A stretch of DNA of 64,000 nt. It comes from Parascedosporium putredinis. Taxonomy: Eukaryota > Ascomycota > Sordariomycetes > Microascales > Microascaceae. Both the position numbers and the translations under genes were made by a program. The stretch lies in contig CASHTG010000016.1 of NCBI GenBank assembly GCA_949357655.1, positions 2,624,371-2,688,370 on the forward strand, read 5' to 3'. Under the pieces are notes generated by a model. The model saw only the letters and a program-made list of their open reading frames with translations. It was not told the DNA's origin and did no database searches. This document shows, one piece after another, positions 33,812 to 45,421 of this stretch. The first letter of the stretch is position 1, and every line of letters starts with the position of its first letter.

Positions 33812-36498
33812 ATGGCTACTACATCTGTCTTGATGCTCTCCGGCGTCCGTAAGAAGAGGGACCCTTACACGCCGGTTGCGTGGTACGCCTTCTCCCCTGG
33901 TCGTTGGTCTCTTGATGCTTTTCCGCCCCTCATTCCCATCCGCTGGTGCGGTGCATTAACCGAATCACTGCCGCCACGCTAGGCGTTGCCCTCAATATTG
34001 CCCGCTTGCTGTCTCTCAATTGATCCTATCTATAGAATCACTTATGTGAATATCCTAACTCTTGGATTATCTCTAGCTCCACCTGCAAACGCCGAAAAAT
34101 TAAATGCACTGGCAAGAGGCCATGCGCGGCCTGCGTCGCCAGCGAGTCCGAATGTACCTATGAACGCTACTCGCGGTTCCGTCCAAGGCTGTCAGTTTTG
34201 TCGCGCCTGCTTCCAATTCTCCCTTCGTCTACTTGGGCATGCTCTTGCTCACCTCTGCCGACCTCTGAGCATGGCCGATTGTCCCGTCTTAGTATTTCGT
34301 GCGAGTCCGCCGCTAATGTAACGAAATTAGACAATCGCAGGTCACCGACTCCCAAGGCAGTCCCATCCCCGCCATCGAAGCTCCGACCTCCACCAGCGCC
34401 GCCAGCACCACCACCGACGCCGCGGAGGTCGGCGCTGCGAAAGAAACCAATACGTCACCCTCCGCCAGCCGCGGCTCGGGCTACACACCACCCGGAAGCT
34501 CCGACTTCTTTCTCAATCTCGCCGAAGAGCTGCACGTTGGATCAGAGCCCCTCCATATCCAGGGACGGCCGCAGTCGCGGCAGAATTCGATCAGCTTCAC
34601 GCAGCTGGTACGGCAAGCCCATGAGTGGCGACTTAATAATAGTAGTGGCAGTCTCGTTCGCTTCGTGGGGCTACAGTCGTGGCTCCATGTGCTTCACGTG
34701 TATGAGGAGGAGATTGGCCTACAGAACCCCTTTATAGACCTGGGTAGTCTTAGAGAAGACGTAAAAGCGACTTGCCAAGAACTAGCACCAGAGCCTGGTC
34801 CTTTAGAAGGTGGCGGGGAACACGTCTTGATACTTATCCTTGCTCTAGTGGCTGTTCTCGAAAGCCTAGACGTTAGCCAGCTCACGGATTCCTTTACGCA
34901 AAAGTCGAGACAATACGCCGCTTCTAAGTCACATGGGGAGGTTGTTAAGGAGAACACAATTCAGTTACTCGTGCTGATAGTAAGACAAGTCCTTTAGTCC
35001 CCTAACCTGACCCGACGATTGGCGAACGGTTACTAATCTCTTTTTCCTTGCTTTGCAGAGTATCTACAACTTCCTAACCGATAGAGAGAATTTAGCTTGG
35101 CGGTGTATTGGTAGCGCCCTCCGGGTACTCCAAGAACTTGGTTACCACAGCTCGAAATCTTTTCACCGATTCAATTCCCTGAAGGAACGAAATCAGGCAG
35201 AAAATTTGTTCTGGGTCGTCTATATACTAGACCGCCGATGGAGTTTCGGTACTGGCCTGCCCTTCGCCATATCCGAGTCTGACATCGACCACGATATCGA
35301 GACAGGTGTAAGTATATCTATATATCTTAAGCCATAGACTATAATAGCTGTAGATCACCAAACTACCTCGCTGCAGTTGCTAATATCTATATATGATATA
35401 GGACGAGTCCCTCTCCTCCGCATATGTCCGGTCCATGGTGGCGTACTGCCGTATAGCGACCGAATGCCGATCCTCCATCCTTGGCCAAGGCTCGTCGCGG
35501 ACGGCACGCGATTTCTCCGACTTTCGAGTCGTCGAATGGCGCCGTAATCAACCCCCTTCCTCCAGTTCGAGAGTGGCCGTGCCGAGTTTGATTCAGTTAA
35601 GGAATCTCGCAGCCGCTACCGCCTGCGACTCCTGTTATACCTGCGTGCTAACCAAATGCGCACTGTGATTCGCCGACACTCGGCGTTCCGGTCCGGTCAG
35701 GCGGAGCTTGATCCTTCCAGCCTGCAGACGGCTCTTGATGTTGCTTGCGATACTATTCGCGTCCTCGTGACCGTTGTGCGCACCTCGGACGTATACCAAG
35801 CGCAGCAAAAGACTTTTAACCACTTTCTTGAGTCTGCACTCTCCTCCTTGCTGCTTTTTGCCGGCCGGCATCGGGGTACGGTCGGGGCACCTTACCGCCA
35901 CGTTGAGGAGCTACACATGGCTATGGCACTCGTGCGGGGTTTATCCGATAAGTCCTGGATGATGCGCAAACTCTGTGATAAGCTCGAGCGCTTAAAAGTT
36001 GTCCAAGCTGCCCTCAAGTCCCGTGAGGGAGCACTTAGCGGCTCACTGAAAGTAAATGCTGATAATTATCTTGGTGGTGAACAGAGGTATGGGCAAGATG
36101 ACGGCGGTGATAAGCCATCACCGAATGAGGGCCTATCGCCAGTTTCGAGCAGCAGTGGTCAAGGGAACACCGAACTTCGACGAGCAGAACAAAACGACGA
36201 TGATATTAACCACTTAGATATAGGCGCCGCGACGCCCTCATCCACGGCGATCGCCATACCACCCCCACGTCCAAGAGGCCTGTTTTCCACACGCGATGGT
36301 GGGATGAACCTTGAGCCGTGTCCCCCGGACGCGGCGTTTTTGATGGGTTCGCCCCCGGTTGGAGAGCCCCAAATGCTTCACACGGTTCCCACAAGGGGCC
36401 AGATAGAGGGCACTGACAATAACTTTCCATTTATATTCTTTGAGGACATGCAGAATTTTTTGACGTTCAAGATAATATATTTGCGTTTTAGTTCCTAG
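33812..36498 (+). CDS. Zn2Cys6 transcription factor of the aromatic cluster
   Basis: This is a nuclear regulator of about 724 residues. The zinc cluster spans an intron (33883-34076): exon 1 ends RKKRDPYTPVA-C and exon 2 begins STCKRRKIKC, then TGKRPCAACVASESEC. A second intron, probably about 34195-34340 with a weak donor, leads to a Ser/Thr-rich linker and then LVRFVGLQSWLHVLHVYEEEIG. Introns 34980-35058 and 35308-35401 are clear. The middle-homology region reads NLAWRCIGSALRVLQELGYH and AENLFWVVYILDRRWSFGTGLPFA, the typical fungal_trans block. One base is missing in the run at 35552-35556. The second intron and the linker are the weakest parts of the model. Position inside the cluster suggests it controls the phenylacetate/homogentisate genes, as HmgR does in Aspergillus fumigatus; that is inference. 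Confidence 0.75.
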
Positions 36499-37257
36499 CG
36501 TTTTCAATAAACAATATATATTAACAGAAGGGTTATTCTTCAAAGATTAAGGAATACTTCTCGTGAATGAATATACTATCCCTGTACTAAGACTCTTATA
36601 ACATACTCGTTTAATTTGTCAAAGAAGCCCATCTTCGTCCTCGGAGAGGCCGAGTCGCCACCGGCAGCCTGGTAAATGACTGGCAGTCATGACCGACCTC
36701 AGCTTGCGTACCGTCGAGGTACTGGGCCTGTCCTCGCTCCTCCCGTGCAGGGCTCAGTCGTGATTCCGGAAATGGTGACTAGAGCCAATAGGATCGAGCG
36801 TAATTCCGAACGCTCGGGTTAAGACCAGGGCTTCCCGCAATGTACCCCGGGAAAAGGAAGCGGGGAGTTGAAGGCTAACTTAGTTGGGAAAACTTGGTCT
36901 TGGTTGATCTAGCGGCGCCACTTTGGATGGCTTCTTGCTAGGCCTCGCTGGAGAGTAATTGTCGGCCTCTAGATAAAGTACCTGGTTGAGGAGCCAAGAA
37001 TGGAGGATTCCGCATTCCGACCAGGAGGCCTAGGCTTGCTACCCCATGTCAACTTATGCTTCACCCCCAAAAATCACACGCATACCTTAGCTGACCACTT
37101 CGGCCTTTTGATATATAAATTCGCTCGGCCACTCTCTGTCGGTGATCATGTTCCACCGGCCTCATTCGAGTCCTCTAGTCGTTTCTTGAGTTTGACAAGC
37201 CCAAACCGTCTTCCCATCCTCATTTGTAATACTACACGTTATTGAGGGAGACTCACC
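36499..37257. other. Intergenic, no gene seen
   Basis: Separates the regulator from the transporter gene on the same strand and should include the transporter's promoter. No coding frame or repeat is supported. Confidence 0.5.
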
Positions 37258-38989
37258 ATGTCAATCCGACGGAATAATCAGACGACGGCCTCTAGGGGTT
37301 CCGAATCTGAGAATGAGAAGACGTTTGATAGTGAACGTGGCGAGGTGACGCATACTGAGGGTGGCTTCGTCGCCGCAGGGAGGTAAGTCTAACCACGTCC
37401 GACGATGGCGGCCTTCATAAAGAAATTGGCACCGCTGACCACGTTAACCCCCATAGTTCCTCTATAGTGCAGTTAGACAAGGCAGCAGAGAAGCGCCTGT
37501 TATGGAAGATTGACCTCATGGTCATCCCCACCGTCGCACTCATATACCTGTTCTGCTTTATCGACCGAGCTAACATTGGTAATGCTCGTCTGGCCGGTCT
37601 CGAGAAAGACCTCAATATGACGGGCACCTACGACTATAATCAACTTCTCTCTATCTTTTATATTAGCTATATTCTCTTCGAGATTCCGTCTAACATTGCC
37701 TGCAAGTGGATGGGCCCTGGCTGGTTCTTGCCCATCCTAGCCCTGGGCTTTGGTTGTGCATCGATCGGCACGGCGTTTGTCAAAGATATGCCTCAGGCCT
37801 GTGGCGTTCGATTTGTCCTAGGTGTCTTTGAAAGCGGCATGATGCCAGGAACCTCGTACTATCTGTCGCGATGGTATAAGCGATCTGAGCTAGGTTCGTA
37901 TAGACTACCCTATACTACCCCGAACTTGCTTTATCTATCATTCCAATACTTGCAACCTTTACATAGCCGTCTTATCGAGCCGTGCGCATTCTAATTGTTG
38001 AATAATATGCAGCTTTCCGCCTTTCTTTATACGTTGTTATGGTGCCCCTTGCCGGGGCGTTTGGTGGTTTCCTCGCGTCGGCGATCCTAAAGCTTCCTAA
38101 GTTTGGTAGCCTCACGGAATGGCGAATGATATTCGCTATCGAAGGAATCGTGACTGTCGTTATCGCACTAGTTGCTTTCGTCACCTTGACTGACCGGCCA
38201 GAGACGGCCCGCTGGCTTACAAAAGAAGAAAAGGACTTTGCCATCGCCCGTGTACGAGCGGAGCGTGTGGGCCAGTCCGAACTCATTGACAAGTACGATC
38301 ACAAAAGGCATGGTTAGGCATTTGGAACCCTGTCGTGCTTGCTACATCGTGGCTCTTCTTACTCTGCAACATCACCGTCCAGGGTCTGGCTTTTTTCTAC
38401 CTACTATTGTCGGCAGCATCTACCCGTCGCACACCGTTGTCCAAAAACAGCTTGCCACAGTTCCCCTTATATAGTCGGTGCATTCTTCACCCTGCTTCTT
38501 CCTGCCCTCAGCTGGAAGACGGATAAGCGCCAGATATTCATCATTTTGTCCGCCCCGTTGGTCATGACGGGCTTCCTGATGTTCCTTGCCTCCTCGGACG
38601 GCAAGGTGCGTTACGCGGCTACCTTTCTCATCGCTTCTAGCACTTTCGCGATGGGGCCCCTAACCAACGCCCAGGCCTCCGCACAGGTCATATCTGACAC
38701 CTCGCGCAGCATGTCGCTCGCCACCAATATGATGTTTGGTAACGTGGGCGGGCTAATCTCGACATGGTCGTATATCAAGTGGGATGCTCCGGATTATAAG
38801 ATTGGTAACGGTTTAAACCTGGGAGCTGCAAGCGGAATTCTCATCTGTGGTATACTGACGCAGGTATGGATGACTTGGGATAACAAGCGACGAGAAAAGC
38901 GGGATGTTGAGCGCGAGTTGGAGGGTCTATCGCCGGGTGAGATCGAGAACCTTGAATGGAAGCATCCTGCCTGGCGTTGGGCGCCATAA
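37258..38989 (+). CDS. MFS anion:cation symporter, Dal5/Tna1 type
   Basis: This is a 12-TM transporter of about 513 residues in the allantoate/nicotinate permease group, which takes up organic acids. Motifs are KAAEKRLLWKIDLMVIPTVALIYLFCFIDRANIGNAR (TM1 and its approach), GVFESGMMPGTSYYLSRWYKR (TM4 and loop), and LTDRPETARWLTKEEK (central loop). Introns are 37383-37456 and 37894-38012. Three bases are missing within 170 bases, in runs at 38303-38306, 38391-38396 and 38463-38466. Restoring them gives 514 codons in phase. The stop is at 38987-38989. In this cluster the substrate could be phenylacetate or a hydroxyphenylacetate; family signatures only say monocarboxylic or heterocyclic acids. 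Confidence 0.8.
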
Positions 38990-39853
38990 GCGACAATTAG
39001 TCTCTTAAGTAGGTTAAGTGGTGTAATGAGATATCTATATAAAGTAGTCCCTGTAATATTGAATACAATCCCCGCATCTAAGTTCCTCTGTCTCTCTCTC
39101 GCAGTATAGTAGATACTAAACCTGTCTTAGCCGATATGTTGTTGGTAGACTAGCATAGATGATATATGTGGTTTCCGAGGCTGGTGCTGTCGCTCACATA
39201 CTATGACTCTATACCGTTCAATGGTGCTGACTAGTGATAAGTCACATAGCGATCGGCTATGAAACGAGTAGTAACTACAGTTAACCCATGCTCTACTTAT
39301 TCTATGAGACTATAAGTGTACGTTGTTTCCTATAGCAGTAGAAGGCAAGATCATTGAGCATAAAATGTACGTGTAGAGCTGCGGGTGTACTTGAACTCTT
39401 TGATAGCCTAGTAGCCTGTTGCTGAAGAGCGGTATCACGGCGGTTAGGGCAAACACACGTATAAATTGGATTCAGGACCTTATTCCATTGTCGCTAGGTC
39501 TATTTCGCATGAGGGAATGTAATATAGAAGCCTTAGCGTACAGCCAGGTGATCTCTCAGAAACGGAAGCGACCTGGAAAATATAAAGGGCACGATTCGCT
39601 TCCTTTTGGCCACTCCTTCCCTAAAACTAGCATTTGGAGGTTATCACGCTATAGTCACCCATCTCTATGCTGATTACTTCCAGATACTCGACTTGTCTTT
39701 TTCTATTGGTCTCGTGGTTGCTAAGGCTGTCTATTGTCATGTAAGGATGGATATATTGTTGCCAGTGTGAAAAAGAGATTACGTGGCGCAGTGAATAGAA
39801 GAATATATGAAGCTATCTACAGCGCGAGGGCTAGTTATTCTACATACAATTTA
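38990..39853. other. Intergenic between convergent genes
   Basis: Lies between the ends of the transporter and fumarylacetoacetase genes. AT-rich, with short homopurine stretches. No gene is supported. Confidence 0.5.
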
Positions 39854-41210
39854 TTACTCTCTTGGAGGATGGATTTTACCCACGCATTCTCCGAAACCAA
39901 CCTTGCGGCCCGGCGGTCCAGTAGAACCTCGAATGGTGATAGTGTCGCCATCTAGGATAAATTTGCGAACTTCGCCGCCATTTAGGTAATTTCGCTCTTT
40001 CCACCGCCGCTTAGCTCTAATAGACTTCCCTTCTGGTTTGCTTCTGTCCCGCTAATAGTACCGGAGCCGAGGAGATCGCCTGTCCGGAGGGGGCATCCCC
40101 CAAGTGTGTGGTGCGCGATCATCTGGGGAAAGGACCATAGGAGGTTTCTCGAAGTTGTTTTGGCTATCATCGTAGAGTGGCCCTCAGAAGCTATGAAATG
40201 TTAGAGAAATAATATTTTAGTTAGAGAAAGGCCCGGGATGGATCGGCTGGCTTACTTGTCAATTCTACTTCAAGCTCAAGGTCGACCACATTCTCAGCCC
40301 TTGACTCTTTTAAATAGTTCTGAATCACCGTCTTGTTCTCAATGCCCTTTGCCATAAAAGGCTCCAGGGCATCTGCGAGTACGATCCACGGGCTGATAGT
40401 GCTGGCAAAGTTCTTAGCGTTAAACGGACCAAGAGGCACGTACTCCCACGCCTGAATGTCACGTGCGCTCCAATCATTGAGGAGAACATAGCCAAATATG
40501 TGGCTCTCGGCGTCGTCGATCTTGATACGTGATCCTAGCTCGTTCCCCGTGGCCATGATGACGCCCAGTTCCAGCTCCATGTCGAGTCTCCGAGCGGCGG
40601 CTGTGGTTGGCTCCTTCTGTTCCGCACTCGGATCTAAGAGTATCTGACCAATAGGCCGATAAACCGGCGTATTGGAGACGATAACGCTTGATGAGCGGCT
40701 ATGATAGGCGACAGGGAGGTGCGTGTAGTTAGGCTGGAGCGCGTTGGCAGGCCCGCGGAATAGGCAACCGACCATGAACGCATGGTTATATCCGGCGTAA
40801 AAGTCGGTATAGTCACCAATGCTCACTGGTAGGTGGTTGTGTACCGTGCTGCGGTGTAGAAGGGCTGCGTTACGCAGGTCCGGGTCATCGCGGAGGGCCG
40901 CAGGATTCTGTGTTTCCGATGAGAGGAGGTCCTGGAGAGCGCTGCGCACCTGGCTATGGATTTGTCTGCCGAGCGCAGCGAATGAGTTAAGAGTAGGCTC
41001 GTGAAAGACTGTAGGGGAGTCCTTGAGCATCGGGAAAATTTGGCCAAAATGCGCCGACTGTGATAACCGTTTCAAGTCTAACACATGGTCGCCGATCGCA
41101 ACGGCCGCTCTCCGGGTATCATCATGACGAGAGCTGATAATCCCAAAGGGAATGTTTGCAATTGAGAACGGAGTCTCCTGTGTAGTATCGGGAACCCAGG
41201 TATTTGACAT
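39854..41210 (-). CDS. fahA: Fumarylacetoacetase
   Basis: This is the last enzyme of homogentisate catabolism, hydrolysing fumarylacetoacetate to fumarate and acetoacetate. It has 430 residues after correction, the normal length. Motifs are DYTDFYAGYNHA (metal Asp and catalytic His), RRLDMELELG (Glu ligands), LLNDWSARDIQAWEYVPLGPFNAKNF (Asp ligand and Lys), and GSGTISG near the end. Exon 1 is 41210-40256, with intron 40255-40191, then exon 2 to 39854. The long first exon is intact. One base is missing at 39985-39986 (TLNGG becomes a stop). The start MSNTWVPDTTQETPFS at 41210 fits the family. With maiA, hmgA and the P450 it completes the lower pathway. Confidence 0.92.
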
Positions 41211-43541
41211 TTTGTTTTTTAGAGAAGGAATTTTTAGTGAGATCGTCTCGAGGTATGAATTTGGAGTAAGGGGTTAGAATTCAAAGATTTATGGTTAAAA
41301 TGGTGCCAGCAAGTACCTGACCTTTCATCCCCAAGGTAGTGGGGAAAAGAAGTGAGGTGAGTGCGGGGATCGGATTTGAGCCTGGAGCGGAAGGACGACG
41401 GCCTCGGAAAGCATTCCGAGTTGAAAGCCGATGGAGGCCGAGAAGCCGATTCCGTTTTAGGCCGAGCGGAAGGGGGCGGAGGATGGACCCCACCTATGAC
41501 ATAGCTCAATTGCGCGTAACGAGTTTGTAATCCAGTATACCGTTATAAACTAGGGCTCTAAAAACCGCTGCTATCCTTTCCTTAGTTCCACATCTAAATC
41601 AAATACCGAAGCGGAGCACTCAGTCTTCGCCTCTGCGCGTTTGTTTTTTAACTCTTTGATATGGGTAGATAGTTAGGTCTCCTCGAAATACCCACGAGGT
41701 CTACCTGCAATTAGAGGAGGCTTAGGATATGTCATATAGGAGAGGCCAAGTATACGACTTATAGCCATTACTAAGGCAGCTTTTAAGAAGCTTATAATAT
41801 ATCTCCTGCTATATTATATTTAGGTGCTTTGAGCTAAAGGTACCTGCTACGCCTTATCGGAATGTGATGAGTTTATAATAAGTTACCTATTATTATAGTT
41901 ACTAGGGGAGTGAACGTGTAAACTTAGCAGTGAATCTTAATGGTAACTGTCGATTTATTAATGAAGAAGCGTCTCCTCTTTAAGTGAATCCGCCACTACT
42001 TAAGATGTAAACCTTAAGCTATAAAGTGTTAAAAGATATCTTCTCGAAATGACATACTATCTAGATGCTTCCTCAAGTCTACTCTATTAATCTCTACCTT
42101 AGTGATAACATATTATAGAATTCTACATTTTCATTACTAAGTAGGTTTATTACTATAGAAGTACTCTTTATATATTATTCTCTAGTATAAGAGAGGGATT
42201 TCTTTTAACTCTATCACTAATTTAAATATATATGTTACAACTTCGCTGGCTACACTAGCTGTCGTCAGTGAACAGGGATTCACTATAGGTGGACAGTCGC
42301 CCAGCCTGTCTACATGTCAAAGCCGTCGACTGGTTACCGATAGCTCCCAGTCGTTGCAGTCGGTTACTGTTAGTTCCTATAGCTGCTAGATGCTTAACTT
42401 GCAGACTGTCTGATTGACTGATTCCGTCAGTGTGTTGACGAACGAGAGTGCTCACTGATTGTGAGCAGTCGTGTTCACCTCAGATCACATATAGTATATG
42501 TACTATAGTATGATATTTAAGGTTGTAAAGTTTGTGTTTTTTCTAACTCCTGTATCTATCTGTTTACTGTCTTTTATGTCTGCTCGCTAGTGTGCCTGCT
42601 AGCTGCTCAGGTTGCTAGTTAGTTGTCTGCGCTGGCTGGCGTCCTTGCTTACTTGCATGCTGACAGTGTTGACAGGTGTTAGGACTTTTCTATGTGATAA
42701 TATACTACTACCTTTAGCTAGTCTTTAGATATGGTAAGTATAGATCCTTTTACGTATACGGCGGACCCACGCACTATTGTCATAGGTATGATCTCTAACT
42801 AGATATTGCCACGAAGATACTCTGCTTATCAACGTAACTAGTCTAGTTCCGCCGCCTCACCTTAGGCGACTTAACCTTAGGCGATACCCGCTATAGCCGA
42901 TAGAATTAGGGCTCCCGTTCTCGCGTGTAACCTTAGCATTTAGGATCCACTCGTTTTTCTATATGGGTACTATTAGATCAGATGAGGGGGACTTTGGGAA
43001 ACGGGTAAAAGGAGGCGGGGTTAAACTAACGGGTTAAAGTGAACCGTGGCGGGACGAATAACATGATCGATGTAGTATTAACCCCGCGAATGCGCAATCG
43101 ACTGTGAATAAGAAGGAAAGGTATAAATATCCATGGCCTACCTTCAGGCATTATCAATAAGCGGGGTCTGTAGTTAAACATGCCGATTTAGCATACTATA
43201 TGGCCTAAACTTGACAGAGTTGCCGTCGTTGCTACGCTATTTGCAATCAAATCTTGTGGTCTCGCTCTGCCGCGTCTCCCGGCCGCAGTGTAGCCTACTA
43301 ATGTTCGGTATTATGTAAATATATCTCCTATATCACCCCGATACCTTTAACCAGTGCTTTCGGCCGTGATCAATCTTTACTTAAGCCGGGAAACCCCTCG
43401 AGTTGTGATCCTGAGCTTTAGCATTTAGCACACTTCCGTATTCTACAAAGGGCCAGCATTCCGACGGCACTGAGACTCGGCCTATCATTTTACAACAGGA
43501 GGATTTGAGCTGCGGCTGTGACTACGTTAAGGCTAGTTGAG
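41211..43541. other. Long gene-free, AT-rich spacer
   Basis: A 2.3 kb region with no supported gene. Most of it is AT-rich and stop-rich (41.6-42.2 kb). An unusual stretch at 42.25-42.68 kb is packed with short variants of GTCGACTG, CTAGC and TTGCTAG words. The last 0.5 kb before the LysM gene is GC-balanced and may hold its promoter. Confidence 0.5.
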
Positions 43542-44514
43542 ATGTTGGTCTCCCGTATAGCCATTCTCTTCAGCGTTATCTCCGCCCCCGCCGCGATAGC
43601 GAAGGTTATCTCAAGGAGAGCTAGCAATCTCGTTTATAACTCGCATGAAATCCGCGACGAGGAGCCCACGTTTACTCGGGACCCAGATGCACCTAAGGAC
43701 TGCACTTTATGGTACGGTCATGAAGGTACCTATGATTGCGATTCAATTTCCGATACCTTCTCTATCTCAAAGGAGGAATTTATTCTCTGGGTAAGCATGC
43801 TTAAATTATAGCGTCTTACCTTGAAGTCAGCTAATGTGTTGGTCCCAGAATCCATCGTTGGGTGCGTCTTGTGAGCTGCAAGTGGGATACTCTTATTGTA
43901 TCAGGGTCTTGCATTCGCCTACATCTAGTCCTGCTCCTAGCCCGTCCTCTATAGAGCCTCCTGTTTCAGAGGAGGGGGAAGATGGCGATGGTGAAGAAGA
44001 CGGCGAGAATGAAGATTTACCTCCGGTCATAGACGGCGACGACAAGGATGGCGAGTCTGCGACACCAACTAATCCTGGGAACGGAATCAAGACCCCTAGT
44101 CCCACGATACCTGATATCGTAGACAACTGCGACGCCTTTTACATCATTGAAGAAGGCGACTCTTGTGTAGCGGTGGCGTCCCAGAATGGCATCACGCTCT
44201 CGGACGTCTTTGCCTGGAACCCATTTATCGACTCAGAGTGTTCGAATCTCTTGATTAGTTACAATGTCTGCGTGTCTATCGTCGGACATGAGCCCGCACC
44301 GCCAAACGGAGTCGAGACCCCGGCACCAATCCAGCCAGGCATAGTGGATGATTGTAATAAATTCCATTATGTTGAGAGCGGGGACGAATGCCAGGCGATT
44401 TCTTCGAAGTATGGTATTAGTCTTGATGATTTCGTCAAGTGGAATCCGAAGGTGGGAGGGAAAGCGTGTACCGGTCTCTGGTTACATAGCTACGTCTGCG
44501 TAGGGGTTATTTGA
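43542..44514 (+). CDS. Secreted LysM protein with three LysM domains
   Basis: This is a chitin-binding secreted protein of 304 residues, of the type that shields hyphae or hides chitin from plant immunity. The signal peptide is MLVSRIAILFSVISAPAAIA (start ATG 43542). Three LysM units are visible: DCTLWYGHEGTYDCDSIS...WNPSLGASCELQVGYSYC; NCDAFYIIEEGDSCVAVA...WNPFIDSECSNLLISYNVC; and DCNKFHYVESGDECQAIS...WNPKVGGKACTGLWLHSYVC. An acidic, Pro-rich linker follows the first. A 58-nt intron, 43791-43848, falls inside the first WNPS. The gene is intact with no frame correction. There is no TM or chitinase domain, so an effector-like binding protein is the best call. A decayed LysM gene lies 5.5 kb downstream. 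Confidence 0.88.
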
Positions 44515-45421
44515 TCGTTGCGCCTATGGTTTAGGTACGTGCTAGGGATGTAAGAGTATAGATCAATAGGGCATGGTCCCGAATATAGAAACCCTACAAC
44601 TAGCTAGAGTAATATAACTAGCTAGAGTAATATAGGTACTATAGGGAGTTCCCTAGAGTGTAGATAGTAGGGGTTACTATATAACCAACTATTTATTAAA
44701 TAACAGATATCCCGATCAAGGGCGGGATGTCTCTAGGCCAGGCTAGAAAGTAGACGGTAGCTAAGTTAGCCTATGAGGCGAAAATCATTCCACGCTACTA
44801 AATACTTCGTATTATATTATATACAGTCTTTACTTAGACTGGTCTAGTTACTAGACCGCATTTACCTGTTTGTTCTCTATTATCATCTAACTTTAGACCG
44901 TATATTCACCTGCTTCCCCACCTAGGGTCTATAGTTGACTATAGCTCCGCTTTATGGTCCCATTCCCTTTACTAGCCCTTCTCCTATACTTTAGGCTTTA
45001 CTTATTGCTCCTACATGTTTTTACGGTCTCATTATCACGCCGTTTACAACCTATCCACTTTTTCTTTAAGATAGGTAGTTGCCTAGGCTTTCTTCTAGTG
45101 CTTTCTCTTAACATACGAAAAGGGGCCTTAATGACGATCGTAGTACTAGGCTTTAGTAGAGCGAAGCCTCTGATACTATTGATAAAGTATCACGTGCTCC
45201 CGCCCTTATCCTGTCGCTTTTAAGTTGTTCATCATCGTTACACAATTTACGTAAGTGAGAGCTAGGTTGCGCTGCATCTGCGGTTCTTGCAGCTATTTTT
45301 GACCATGAGGACTCCTAAAGTGTATTAAGGCTCGATGCTTGGTTGGCCTGCCGCATGCTGTAACCCCGCTTTGGCCAGATCCGTGTGGACGAGGTGTTTA
45401 AAATGACCATAAAATGAGAAA
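44515..45421. other. Intergenic, AT-rich
   Basis: No gene supported. It contains the 18-nt tandem duplication at 44598-44633. Confidence 0.5.
44598..44633. repeat. Tandem duplication of an 18-base unit
   Basis: The unit AACTAGCTAGAGTAATAT occurs twice, end to end, without a mismatch. It looks like a recent local duplication in AT-rich DNA. Confidence 0.75.

Noticed and set aside
34198..34737. Pro- and Arg-rich open frame in the 33.8 kb regulator
   Set aside because: It is the wrong frame for most of its length. The frame one base off carries the Ser/Thr linker and the conserved LVRFVGLQSWLHVLHVYEEE block.
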